Below are positions 6,308 through 12,856 of a stretch of 19,110 nt of DNA, in pieces. The translations under genes and the position numbers were made by a program. This stretch comes from WHSW01 sp035296705 (GTDB taxonomy: Bacteria; Actinomycetota; Thermoleophilia; Solirubrobacterales; 70-9). Within the stretch, counting starts at the first letter, position 1. Every line of letters starts with the position of its first letter. The notes under the pieces were generated by a model, which saw nothing but the letters and a program-made list of their open reading frames with translations, did no database searches and had not been told where the DNA came from. The stretch is from positions 1-19,110 of the forward strand of contig DATHAL010000060.1 in assembly GCA_035296705.1 (NCBI GenBank), written 5' to 3'.

Positions 6308-7809
6308 ACCGGGACCGCCTGCCGGCGGACCGGTCGCGCCTCGAGCGCGTCGATCGCCAGGGCCAGCCGCCGCAGCCCCTCGTCGATCTCCTCCGGCTCG
6401 AGGTAGCCGAAGGAGAGTCGCATCCGCAGCTCACCTCGCTCCTCGACCCGCACCGCGCCGCCGGGCACGTAGGCGACCCCACGCCGCACCGCCTCGTCGG
6501 CGAGCTCGCGTTCGTCGTGGGGCACGTCGAGCGCGACCCAGAGGTGCCCGCCGCCGAGCGGCTCCGGGTGGGACGCGAGCGGGCCGAGGTGGGTGTCGAT
6601 CGACCCGCGCAGCGCGTCGAGCCGCTCGCGGTAAAAGCGGCGCGCCCTCTCGGCCTGCTCGGCGTATGCGCCGGTTTCGAGGTAGCGGGCGACGATGAGC
6701 TGCGTGAGGGTGGGGCTGTGGATGTCGTGGGAGCGCTTCGCGGCGACGATCCGCGCGAGCACCGGTCCGCTCGCGGCGACCCAGCCGATCCGCAGTCCGC
6801 CGCCGACCGTCTTGGAGAGCGAGTCGACGTAGATCACATGCGCCGGCGCCTCGGAGCGCAGCGACGGCAGCTCCTCCCCGGTGAACCTCAGGTCGCTGTA
6901 GACGCCGTCCTCGAGCACGAAGAAGCCGTGGCGCCTGGCGAGCGTCAGCAGCCGCTCGCGGCGGGCCGGGACGAGGTCGCGGCCAGTCGGGTTGTGGAGG
7001 CGCGACTGGACGACGAGCATGTGGATCTCGCCGCGGCCGAGCAGCGCCTCGAGCGCGTCGACGTCGAGGCCGTCGTCGTCGACGGGGACCGGCACGATCC
7101 GGGCCCCCGCGTCGCGCACCGCGCGGGTGATCGAGGGGAAGGTCGGGTCCTCGCAGGCGACCGTGTCGCCGGGGCGCAGGATCGCCGCGCAGGTCAGCGA
7201 GATGCCCTGCGCCGCACCGTTCGTGATCACGATGTCGTCGGGGTCCTCAGGCGCCCCGCGGGCGGCCGAGAGCTCCGCGATCTGCTCGGCGAGCCCGGCG
7301 AGCCCCTGAACGTCGGAGTACTGGAGCGCCCGTGCACCGTGCTCGCGCAGGGTGGCGGCGGTCGCGTCCGCGATCTCGGCGACCGGGAAGAGCCGCTCCG
7401 ACGGGTAGCCGACCGAGAGGGGGACGAGCCCCTCCATGGTCGCCTGGCGGTGCATCTCCGCGAGCACGCGGTCGCCGTACGTCTCATCGGCCGCGGGAAG
7501 CGCGTAGCGCTGCCATGCGATCGAATCCGGCACCCGCGGCCCGTGCGGCGGCTGCGCGGAGCCGCGGACGAACGTGCCGCGACCGACGTGCGCGCTGACG
7601 AGCCCGAGCTCGCGCAGGCGCCGATACGCGCGGACCGCCGTGAGGTGGTTGACGCCGGCGAGCTCGGCGAGCTCGCGCGTGGGCGGGAGCTTGGCATCGG
7701 GCGCGAGCTCGCCGCTCTCGATCGCACCCGAGATCACGTCGACGAGCTGCTGGGTGAGCGATCGATCTCCGTCTCGTTGGAGGTTCATCAATTCGTCTTT
7801 GTATGACAT
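6304..7809 (-). CDS. MocR-type GntR regulator with PLP aminotransferase-like domain
   Basis: A 501-residue fusion: a GntR winged helix-turn-helix (about 15-82, with LPPTRELAELAGVNHLTAVRAYRRLRELGLV and GRGTFV) joined to a fold-type I aminotransferase-like domain (about 100-490). PLP-site features are intact: NPTG (273-276), ED-VY (D301, Y304) and the Schiff-base lysine in DSLSK (K333), with R340 in the following LRIGW. MocR proteins sense PLP or amino compounds and activate neighbouring catabolic or vitamin B6 genes; the ligand here cannot be told from sequence. ATG 7809 has a strong AGGAGGT with 5-base spacing. It is divergent from a small GNAT-like gene and likely autoregulated through the repeats in the intergenic and early coding region. 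The stop codon shares three bases with the convergent polymerase gene (CTAG). A role as an enzyme rather than regulator is less likely because of the HTH. Confidence 0.93.
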   Translation of the reverse strand: MSYKDELMNLQRDGDRSLTQQLVDVISGAIESGELAPDAKLPPTRELAELAGVNHLTAVRAYRRLRELGLVSAHVGRGTFVRGSAQPPHGPRVPDSIAWQRYALPAADETYGDRVLAEMHRQATMEGLVPLSVGYPSERLFPVAEIADATAATLREHGARALQYSDVQGLAGLAEQIAELSAARGAPEDPDDIVITNGAAQGISLTCAAILRPGDTVACEDPTFPSITRAVRDAGARIVPVPVDDDGLDVDALEALLGRGEIHMLVVQSRLHNPTGRDLVPARRERLLTLARRHGFFVLEDGVYSDLRFTGEELPSLRSEAPAHVIYVDSLSKTVGGGLRIGWVAASGPVLARIVAAKRSHDIHSPTLTQLIVARYLETGAYAEQAERARRFYRERLDALRGSIDTHLGPLASHPEPLGGGHLWVALDVPHDERELADEAVRRGVAYVPGGAVRVEERGELRMRLSFGYLEPEEIDEGLRRLALAIDALEARPVRRQAVPV

Positions 7810-7836
7810 TGACTACCTCCTGTCTGCGGCTATCAT
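7809..7836 (+). promoter_or_regulatory. Promoter of the small GNAT-like gene (TTGACT-N16-TATCAT)
   Basis: A -35 hexamer TTGACT (7809-7814) and a -10 hexamer TATCAT (7831-7836) are 16 bases apart, and the -10 ends 7 bases before ATG 7844. The geometry predicts transcription from the A of the start codon and a leaderless mRNA. The -35 overlaps the mocR start codon on the other strand. Confidence 0.6.
7815..7821 (-). promoter_or_regulatory. Strong Shine-Dalgarno sequence of the MocR gene
   Basis: AGGAGGT on the - strand lies 5 bases before ATG 7809. With the -10 at 7837-7832 the leader would be only about 16 bases, just enough to hold this site. It contrasts with the many genes in this window that have none. 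Confidence 0.7.
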
Positions 7837-7872
7837 ACGAATCATGCCCCTACATAGTAATACATTTGCCCC
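7831..7872. promoter_or_regulatory. Imperfect direct repeat, candidate MocR operator overlapping divergent -10 elements
   Basis: Two adjacent copies of a 20-22 base unit: TATCATACGAATCATGCCCC (7831-7850) and TACATAGTAATACAT followed by TTGCCCC (7851-7872). Each copy holds an internal direct repeat (ATCAT-n4-ATCAT and TACAT-n5-TACAT) and ends in GCCCC. MocR regulators such as GabR and PdxR are known to bind direct repeats near divergent promoters. The first copy contains TATCATA, which gives a -10 on both strands (TATCAT +, TATGAT - at 7837-7832). Confidence 0.5.
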
Positions 7873-8161
7873 CTCCAATTCAAGCCCTGTGACGATTCGG
7901 GAAGCGACGGACGCCGACCGCCAGGCTCTCGTGCGGCTCGCCGGGCGCGACTCCGCCCGGGTGCCGGCGGGACGCCTTCTGCTGGCCGAGGTCGGTGGCG
8001 AGGTCAGGGCCGCGATCTCGATCTTGAGCGGAGAGGCGATCGCGGATCCGTTCCGCCCCACCGCCGAGCTCGTCTCGCTGCTTCGCCCCCGGGCGCACCA
8101 GCTCGTAGTCCGGCGACCGCTGCGGACGATCATCCGCACGGCGGCGCCGGCAAGCGCCTGA
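7844..8161 (+). CDS. Small GNAT-like protein, N-terminal half-domain only
   Basis: A 105-residue protein. Residues 16-90 (VTIREATDADRQALVRLAG, then RLLLAEVGGEVRAAISIL and IADPFRPTAELVSLLRPRAHQL) look like the first beta-alpha-alpha and beta strands of a GNAT acetyltransferase, but the acetyl-CoA-binding motif A (Q/RxxGxG/A) and the C-terminal half are absent. Similar short proteins are common in this bacterial class, so it may be a stable mini-family rather than a broken gene; function unknown. ATG 7844 is chosen because a promoter -10 ends 7 bases upstream; GTG 7889 would start directly at the conserved TIREAT and is the alternative. The first 15 codons are AT-rich and use rare codons because they overlap the candidate operator. 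It is convergent with gcvPB with a 3-base gap. Confidence 0.7.
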   Translation: MPLHSNTFAPSNSSPVTIREATDADRQALVRLAGRDSARVPAGRLLLAEVGGEVRAAISILSGEAIADPFRPTAELVSLLRPRAHQLVVRRPLRTIIRTAAPASA

Positions 8162-8164
8162 GGC

Positions 8165-9709
8165 TCAGTCGAGCGGCTGGCGGATGACCGGCCTGCGGCT
8201 CGCGCGCGCCTCGTCGAGGCGCCGCACGGGCGTCGTGTAGGGCGCGCCCCGCAGGATCTCACGGTCCGACTCGGCCTCGGCGAGAATCGAGTCGAACGCG
8301 TCGGCGAGCCGGTCCAGCGACTCGCGAGTCTCGGTCTCGGTCGGCTCGACCATGAGCGCCTCGTCGACGAGCAGCGGGAAGTAGATCGTCGGCGGGTGGA
8401 AGCCGTAGTCGAGGAGCCGCTTGGCGATGTCGAGCGTGCGCACGTCGAGGTCGCTCTTCGCTGGCGCGCCCGAGAGGACGAACTCGTGCATGCAGCGCTC
8501 GCGGAAGGCGAGCGGCAGGTACTTCCCCGCGCGGCTCGCGCGCATTCGCGCGAGCAGGTAGTTGGCGTTCAGGACCGCCGTCTCGGACGCCTCGGTGAGA
8601 CCGTCGCCGCCGAGGCTCGAGATGTAGGCGTAGGAGCGCACGAAGACGCCGAAGTTGCCCTGAAAGCCGCGCAGCCGCCCGATCGACTTCGGCCCGGAGT
8701 GATCGAGGTCGAACCTGGAACCCGCGCCGTTGCCCGACCCGTCGCGGACGATTCGCGGCAGCGGCAGGTAGGGCTCGAGCCGGTCGGAGACGGCGATCGG
8801 CCCTGAGCCCGGGCCGCCACCGCCGTGCGGCTGGGAGAACGACTTGTGCAAATTCACGTGGACGATGTCGAACCCCATGTCGCCGGGGCGTGTGTGGCCC
8901 ATGATCGCGTTCAGGTTCGCGCCGTCGTAGTAGAGGGTCCCGCCCGCCTGGTGCACGATCCGCGTGATCTCGGCGATGTTCTCGTCGAAGACGCCGAGCG
9001 TGTTCGGGTTCGTGAGCATCAGGCAGGCGACCTCGTCGGTCGCCTTCGCGCGCAGGTCGTCGAGGTCGATGCCGCCGCGCTCGTTCGTCGCGACCTTGAC
9101 GACCTCGAGCCCCGCCATCGTCACGGTCGCCGGGTTGGTGCCGTGGGCGGTGTCGGGCGTTAGGACCTTGGTGCGCGCCTCGCCGCGGTCGGCGTGGTAG
9201 GCGCGGGTGAGCAGCAGGCCCGCCAGCTCGCCGTGGGAGCCGGCCGACGGCTGCAGCGAGACGTGCGGGAGCCCGCAGATCTCGCTCAGCGCCCGCTCGA
9301 GCCGCCACATCAACTCGAGCGCGCCCTGGGCGCGCTTCGGCGGCGTCGCGGGATGAAGCCGCGCGTGCCCGGGCAGGGCCGCGACCTTCTCGTTGAGGCG
9401 CGGGTTGTGCTTCATCGTGCACGAGCCCAGCGGATACGGGCCCGTGTCGAGGTCGAAGTTGCGGCGCGAGAGCCGGTTGTAGTGCCGGACGATCTCGGGC
9501 TCGGAGACCTCGGGGAGCGCCGGGCCGCGCTCGCGCAGGAACTTCCGTGGGATCAGCTCGCCAAGCGCCGGCTCGGGCACGCCGGCGTCGGGCAGCACCG
9601 CGGCGCGGCGGCCCTCGACGGAGTGCTCGTAAATCGTCAGCGCGCGCTCGCGCTGCTGCGGCGTCGGGGCCTCGGCGTGCGCCGGCGGGGCGACGGAGAC
9701 GTCGCTCAT
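8165..9709 (-). CDS. gcvPB: Glycine dehydrogenase (decarboxylating) subunit 2
   Basis: The PLP-binding half of a split P protein, 514 residues. It decarboxylates glycine and passes the aminomethyl group to lipoyl-GcvH. Visible features: GPYPLGSCTMKHNPR (90-104), LQPSAGSHGELAG (152-164), TPDTAHGTNPA (184-194), TNPNTLGVFD (233-242), YYDGANLNAIMG (260-271) and the PLP lysine in HVNLHKSFSQPHGGGGPG (K289). The N-terminus is about 25 residues of low-complexity lead (PPAHAEAPTPQQRERAL) before the conserved part. Start ATG overlaps the gcvPA stop by four bases (ATGA), so the two subunits are translationally coupled and should be made in equal amounts. Function and partner are secure from the family. 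Confidence 0.96.
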   Translation of the reverse strand: MSDVSVAPPAHAEAPTPQQRERALTIYEHSVEGRRAAVLPDAGVPEPALGELIPRKFLRERGPALPEVSEPEIVRHYNRLSRRNFDLDTGPYPLGSCTMKHNPRLNEKVAALPGHARLHPATPPKRAQGALELMWRLERALSEICGLPHVSLQPSAGSHGELAGLLLTRAYHADRGEARTKVLTPDTAHGTNPATVTMAGLEVVKVATNERGGIDLDDLRAKATDEVACLMLTNPNTLGVFDENIAEITRIVHQAGGTLYYDGANLNAIMGHTRPGDMGFDIVHVNLHKSFSQPHGGGGPGSGPIAVSDRLEPYLPLPRIVRDGSGNGAGSRFDLDHSGPKSIGRLRGFQGNFGVFVRSYAYISSLGGDGLTEASETAVLNANYLLARMRASRAGKYLPLAFRERCMHEFVLSGAPAKSDLDVRTLDIAKRLLDYGFHPPTIYFPLLVDEALMVEPTETETRESLDRLADAFDSILAEAESDREILRGAPYTTPVRRLDEARASRRPVIRQPLD

Positions 9710-11091
9710 GCGGTCACCTCCGCGGGCCGGCTCGCGCCGACGTCGGTGATCGCCCGTCCGAGGGAGTCGGCGAGCGCGTCGATCTGCTCACGCGACCGTC
9801 GCTCCGTGACCGCGACCAGCAGCCCGTCCTCGTACTCGGGATACTCTCGGCCGAGCGCGTAGCCGGCGGCGATCCCGTCCTCCGCGACCCGGTCGAGCAC
9901 GGCCTCGGCGGGCGCCGCCAGTCGGACCGCGAACTCGCGCGCGACCGGCGCCTCATGGAGGAGCTCGACGCCCTGCACCTGCGCGAGGCGCTCGCGCGCG
10001 TAGGCGGTGCGGCGGACGAGGAGCTCGCCGAGCTCGACGATGCCCCGCCGGCCGAGCCAGGAGAGGTAGATCGTCCCTGCGAGCGCGTTCAGCGCCTGCG
10101 ACGTGCAGATGTTGTGGGTCGCCTTCTCGCGGCGAATGTGCTGCTCGCGCGTCTGGAGCGCGAGCACGAAGCCGCGGCGGCCGTCGATGTCCACGGTCTC
10201 GCCGGCGATCCGCCCGGGCATCCGCCTCAGGTGCTCATCGGTGGCCGCGAAGAACCCGAACGAGGGCCCGCCGAAGTCGAGCCGGTTACCGAGCGGCTGC
10301 CCCTCTCCCACCGCCACGTCCACACCGCACTCGCCGGGCGAGCGCAGGACGCCGAGCATCACGGCGTCCACCGAGGCGACGCAGAGGGCGCCGGCCTCGT
10401 GCGCCGCATCCGCCAGGGCCTCGAGGTCCTCGACCGCGCCGAGGAAGTTGGGGTTCTGGACGAAGAGCGCCGCCGTCTCGCCATCGACGGCGTCGGCGAG
10501 CGCCGCGGCGTCCGTGAGCCCGCCCTCGAGTCCGACCTCGACCACCTCGGCGCCGGAGCCGACCGCGTAGGTGGCGAGGGTCTCGCGCGAGTGCGGGTGA
10601 AGGCCACGTGAGACGACGAGCTTGCGCCGGCCCCTCGCCGCCCCGAGCGCCAGGTATGCCGCCGAGGCGACCGACGAGGGCCCCTCATAGAGCGAGGCGT
10701 TCGCCGCCGGAAGCCCGGTGAGCTCGGAGATCGCCGTCTGGAACTCGAACATCACCTGGAGGCCCCCCTGGGAGACCTCCGGCTGGTAGGGCGTGTACGG
10801 CGTCAGGAACTCCGAGCGCGAGATGATCGCGTCGACGATCGCCGGCACGTAGTGGTCGTACATCCCGGCGCCGAGGAAGGACACGGTCGAGTCGGCGTCC
10901 GCGTTGCGCGCCGCGAGGGCGGCGAGCTCGTCGAAGACCTCCGTCTCCGGTCGTCCCGCCGGCAGGTCGAGCGGCCGGTCGAGCCGAAGCTCCGGCGGGA
11001 TGTCCTCGAACAGCTCGTCGATCGACGAGACGCCGATCGCCCCGAGCATCGCCGCGCGATCGGCATCGGTGGCGGACGTGTAGCGGCTCAC
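9706..11091 (-). CDS. gcvPA: Glycine dehydrogenase (decarboxylating) subunit 1
   Basis: The other half of the split P protein, 461 residues, which pairs with GcvPB as an alpha2-beta2 enzyme. The start GTG 11091 gives the canonical N-terminus (M)SRYTSATDADRAAMLGAIGVSSIDELF; a longer in-frame reading up to 11421 runs antiparallel through the lipoprotein gene and is arginine-rich nonsense. Family blocks include FLGAGMYDHYVPA, TPYTPYQPEVSQGGLQ, YEGPSSVASAAYLA, SRGLHPHSRET, NPNFLGAVED, GEGQPLGN and REQHIRREKATHNICTSQAL. No Shine-Dalgarno sequence precedes the GTG; TAGCAT ends 7 bases upstream, which suggests a leaderless mRNA with its own promoter, separate from gcvT-gcvH. It ends in the 4-base ATGA overlap with gcvPB. 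Confidence 0.96.
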   Translation of the reverse strand: MSRYTSATDADRAAMLGAIGVSSIDELFEDIPPELRLDRPLDLPAGRPETEVFDELAALAARNADADSTVSFLGAGMYDHYVPAIVDAIISRSEFLTPYTPYQPEVSQGGLQVMFEFQTAISELTGLPAANASLYEGPSSVASAAYLALGAARGRRKLVVSRGLHPHSRETLATYAVGSGAEVVEVGLEGGLTDAAALADAVDGETAALFVQNPNFLGAVEDLEALADAAHEAGALCVASVDAVMLGVLRSPGECGVDVAVGEGQPLGNRLDFGGPSFGFFAATDEHLRRMPGRIAGETVDIDGRRGFVLALQTREQHIRREKATHNICTSQALNALAGTIYLSWLGRRGIVELGELLVRRTAYARERLAQVQGVELLHEAPVAREFAVRLAAPAEAVLDRVAEDGIAAGYALGREYPEYEDGLLVAVTERRSREQIDALADSLGRAITDVGASRPAEVTA

Positions 11092-11098
11092 CGGATTG

Positions 11099-11104
11099 AT
11101 GCTA
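11099..11104 (-). promoter_or_regulatory. -10-like TAGCAT of gcvPA
   Basis: TAGCAT on the - strand is followed by CAATCCG and then the GTG start of gcvPA. The same arrangement, with 13 of 15 bases alike, stands before gcvT (13950-13964). No -35 hexamer was recognised. Confidence 0.45.
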
Positions 11105-11155
11105 GCCAGCGGGCCGGCGAGGGTTGGCGCTGCCCGTTGGCTGCTGTGCGTCCTG

Positions 11156-11746
11156 TCAGGGCTGCGGCGGGGCCGACGCCTCCGCCTGCTCTTCGCCGCC
11201 ATCCGCCGCCGCCGCAGACGCCGGGGCGCTCGGCGGATGCGCATCCGCGTCCGAGTCACCGCCGCCCGGCTGCACCGCCGGGCCCGAAGGCCCGGGGGGT
11301 GCGCCATGCGAACTGACATGCGTCGGAGTGCCACCATCCTCGATCGAGTCCCCCTGAGCGGACGAGGTTTCGCCGGCCGAGGCGGAGGACGAGTTCCCGC
11401 CGCCGGATTCGACGCCGGCATCGCGGGCGTGGGCCGCCGGGATACCGGTGCCGTCCTCGGCCCGTGTTTTCGATCGGGTCCGATCGTCAGCTTTGGATTC
11501 GCGACCGGGGTCTTGGCTCGCGCTCGACGCGCCGAGATCGTCAGCGGCAGGCGCCTCGGTAGCGATCACCGTGGTCGTCGCCGGGCTCTCGGCCTGCTCC
11601 TGCCCGCCGCCGCAGCCGATCGCGACGAGCCCCGCCGTCACCGCGGCGACGGCCGCGGTCAACAGCCGCCGAGAATGCGCGGCGGCCGGCGAGGCACCTG
11701 GTGCCCCGCCGGCCGCAATCTCACCTTCGTCTCGTCCCGGCCTCAA
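11156..11746 (-). CDS. Putative lipoprotein, low-complexity, unknown function
   Basis: A 196-residue protein of unknown function. After a charged 27-residue lead comes RRLLTAAVAAVTAGLVAIGC, a lipoprotein-type signal with a relaxed lipobox (A-I-G-C) and a single cysteine at residue 45, the only one in the protein. The rest is a disordered tail rich in A, S, G, P, D and E (for example GGGNSSSASAGETSSAQGD and PSAPASAAAADGGEE). This suggests a lipid-anchored extracytoplasmic tether or wall-spanning stalk. The start is TTG 11746, 7 bases after the stop of the preceding secreted-protein gene, with only a GAGG close by, so the start is uncertain. Composition bias gives coding support, but antiparallel frames are also open, hence moderate confidence. 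Confidence 0.6.
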   Translation of the reverse strand: MRPGRDEGEIAAGGAPGASPAAAHSRRLLTAAVAAVTAGLVAIGCGGGQEQAESPATTTVIATEAPAADDLGASSASQDPGRESKADDRTRSKTRAEDGTGIPAAHARDAGVESGGGNSSSASAGETSSAQGDSIEDGGTPTHVSSHGAPPGPSGPAVQPGGGDSDADAHPPSAPASAAAADGGEEQAEASAPPQP

Positions 11747-11753
11747 CCCTCGC

Positions 11754-12344
11754 CTAGGCCGCCAGGCACTGCGCCACTGCCGTGATCGTCCGCGGCGTGG
11801 CAGTGCTGTTGTGGTAGGCGACGATCCACCCGTTTCCGGTCTGGAATGTGGTCACCATGAAGACGGTGAAGGCGCTAGTCGTGCCGCCACCGTTGATCAC
11901 CTGGGTGCCCGCCGGGCATTGGACCGAGACCGCTGCGTTGCCGTTTCCTGCGATCCCCACCGTGTTCGTGACCTGCTGGGTCGCGGCCAGCTGTCCCGCC
12001 CGCACCGCGTCGGTCGCGATCTTCGGCGACGTCACCGCGGCGTCCGCGATCTTCGTCTCGGTGACCTTGAGGTCGCCGATCAGCGGCTTGGGATAGTCCC
12101 CGGTCAGATCACCGCCGGCCGGCCCCGTCGGCGGGGCTGCGTCGGCGAGGTTCACGTGCGAGCCGGAGACGTTTTTCCTCAGCTGCTTTTTCGCCTGCTT
12201 TTTGGCGATCTTCTTGACCGTCGGCTTCGTGATCTTGTTGCTGATTACATCGGGCCCAGCGACAGCCGTTCCAACCATCGCGAACACCAGGGCGAGTGCC
12301 GCCAGCAACATCGCAGGCGAGGGCCTGCCTCTGCGCTTCGTCAT
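11754..12344 (-). CDS. Secreted stalk-like protein with C-terminal cysteine-paired domain
   Basis: A 196-residue exported protein. Residues 1-29 are a clear signal peptide (MTKRRGRPSP, then AMLLAALALVFAMVGTAVAG). A lysine-rich helix-like segment follows (KPTVKKIAKKQAKKQLRK, 40-57), then GGDLTGDYPKPLIGDLKV (78-93) and an alternating segment TKIADAAVTSPKIATDAVRAG (97-117). These motifs recur in phage tail-fibre and trimeric stalk proteins and are widespread in Thermoleophilia secretory proteins. The C-terminal domain (about 125-196) has two cysteines (143 and 193) in VQCPAGT and AQCLAA that could form a disulfide, and GNGWIVAYHNSTATPRTITA resembles a small beta-sandwich domain. No enzymatic motif is present. 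ATG 12344 has GGAGGG 8 bases upstream. It lies between gcvH and gcvPA, followed at 7 bases by the lipoprotein gene. Confidence 0.8.
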   Translation of the reverse strand: MTKRRGRPSPAMLLAALALVFAMVGTAVAGPDVISNKITKPTVKKIAKKQAKKQLRKNVSGSHVNLADAAPPTGPAGGDLTGDYPKPLIGDLKVTETKIADAAVTSPKIATDAVRAGQLAATQQVTNTVGIAGNGNAAVSVQCPAGTQVINGGGTTSAFTVFMVTTFQTGNGWIVAYHNSTATPRTITAVAQCLAA

Positions 12345-12352
12345 CCGCTATT

Positions 12353-12358
12353 CCCTCC
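12353..12358 (-). promoter_or_regulatory. Shine-Dalgarno sequence of the stalk-like protein gene
   Basis: GGAGGG on the - strand stands 8 bases before ATG 12344 and fixes this start. A TTGACA lies further upstream (12448-12443) but no -10 is at a proper distance. Confidence 0.6.
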
Positions 12359-12463
12359 AAGGACGAGTGGTAGTTCGGGGAGCCGCCGCGCGTAGTCGTC
12401 GTCCCCCGCTATTTCGGCAACCCTCGCCCACCGGCGCGTGCCTGTCAAGGGCGCTCGTAGATC

Positions 12464-12856
12464 TCAGCCGCTCGCGAGAAGCTTCTTGTATGCGGCGGCG
12501 TCCAGGAGCTGGTCGGCCTCAGAGGGATCGGAGAGCTTCACCCGGACCAGCCACCCCCCGCCGTAGGGGTCCTCGTTGATCCTCTCGGGGCTCTCTGAGA
12601 GTGCCTCGTTGACCTCCGCGATCTCGCCGGAGAGCGGCGCGAAGACGTCGGAGACCGCCTTCACCGACTCGACCTCGGCGTAGGGCTCGTCCTTGGTGAT
12701 CGTCGCCCCGACCGCGGGCGGCTCGTAGAAGACGACCTCGCCGAGCGCGTCCTGGGCGTACCAGGTGATCCCGAACGTCGCGTCTGAGCCCTCGATCCGC
12801 GCCCAGTCGTGCTCGGTGTGGTACTTGAGGTCCTCGGGATAGCTCTCGTCAGGCAA
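12464..12856 (-). CDS. gcvH: Glycine cleavage system H protein
   Basis: The lipoyl shuttle of glycine cleavage, 130 residues, normal length. It carries the aminomethyl group from P to T protein on a lipoylated lysine: ESVKAVSDV places it at K66. Other family features are YHTEHDWARIEG (12-23), FGITWYAQDALGEVVFYEPP (28-47), PLSGEIAEVNEAL (74-86) and the C-terminal GGGWLVRVKL. The start is TTG 12856, supported by AAGGAGAGA (GGAG 7 bases upstream) and by correct N-terminal length. It overlaps the gcvT end by 8 bases, so it is read from the gcvT mRNA. Confidence 0.95.
   Translation of the reverse strand: MPDESYPEDLKYHTEHDWARIEGSDATFGITWYAQDALGEVVFYEPPAVGATITKDEPYAEVESVKAVSDVFAPLSGEIAEVNEALSESPERINEDPYGGGWLVRVKLSDPSEADQLLDAAAYKKLLASG

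Noticed and set aside
6136..7806. Open + strand frame of 556 codons opposite the MocR regulator
   Set aside because: Shadow of the regulator gene, whose HTH and PLP motifs are unmistakable.
11099..11160. Glycine riboswitch upstream of gcvPA or gcvT
   Set aside because: Gaps of 64 and 37 bases cannot hold the aptamer and no matching conserved blocks are present.
11092..11421. N-terminal extension of gcvPA by about 110 codons
   Set aside because: Arginine-rich, overlaps the lipoprotein gene in another frame, and the family starts at SRYTSATDADR.
12376..12408. Imperfect inverted repeat CGGGGA / TCCCCCG upstream of the stalk-like gene
   Set aside because: Only 5-6 G-C rich pairs with a 20-base loop; expected by chance in this composition.
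12443..12463. TTGACA as -35 of a promoter for the stalk-like gene
   Set aside because: At 16-18 bases downstream there is only GAGGGT-like sequence; no acceptable -10.
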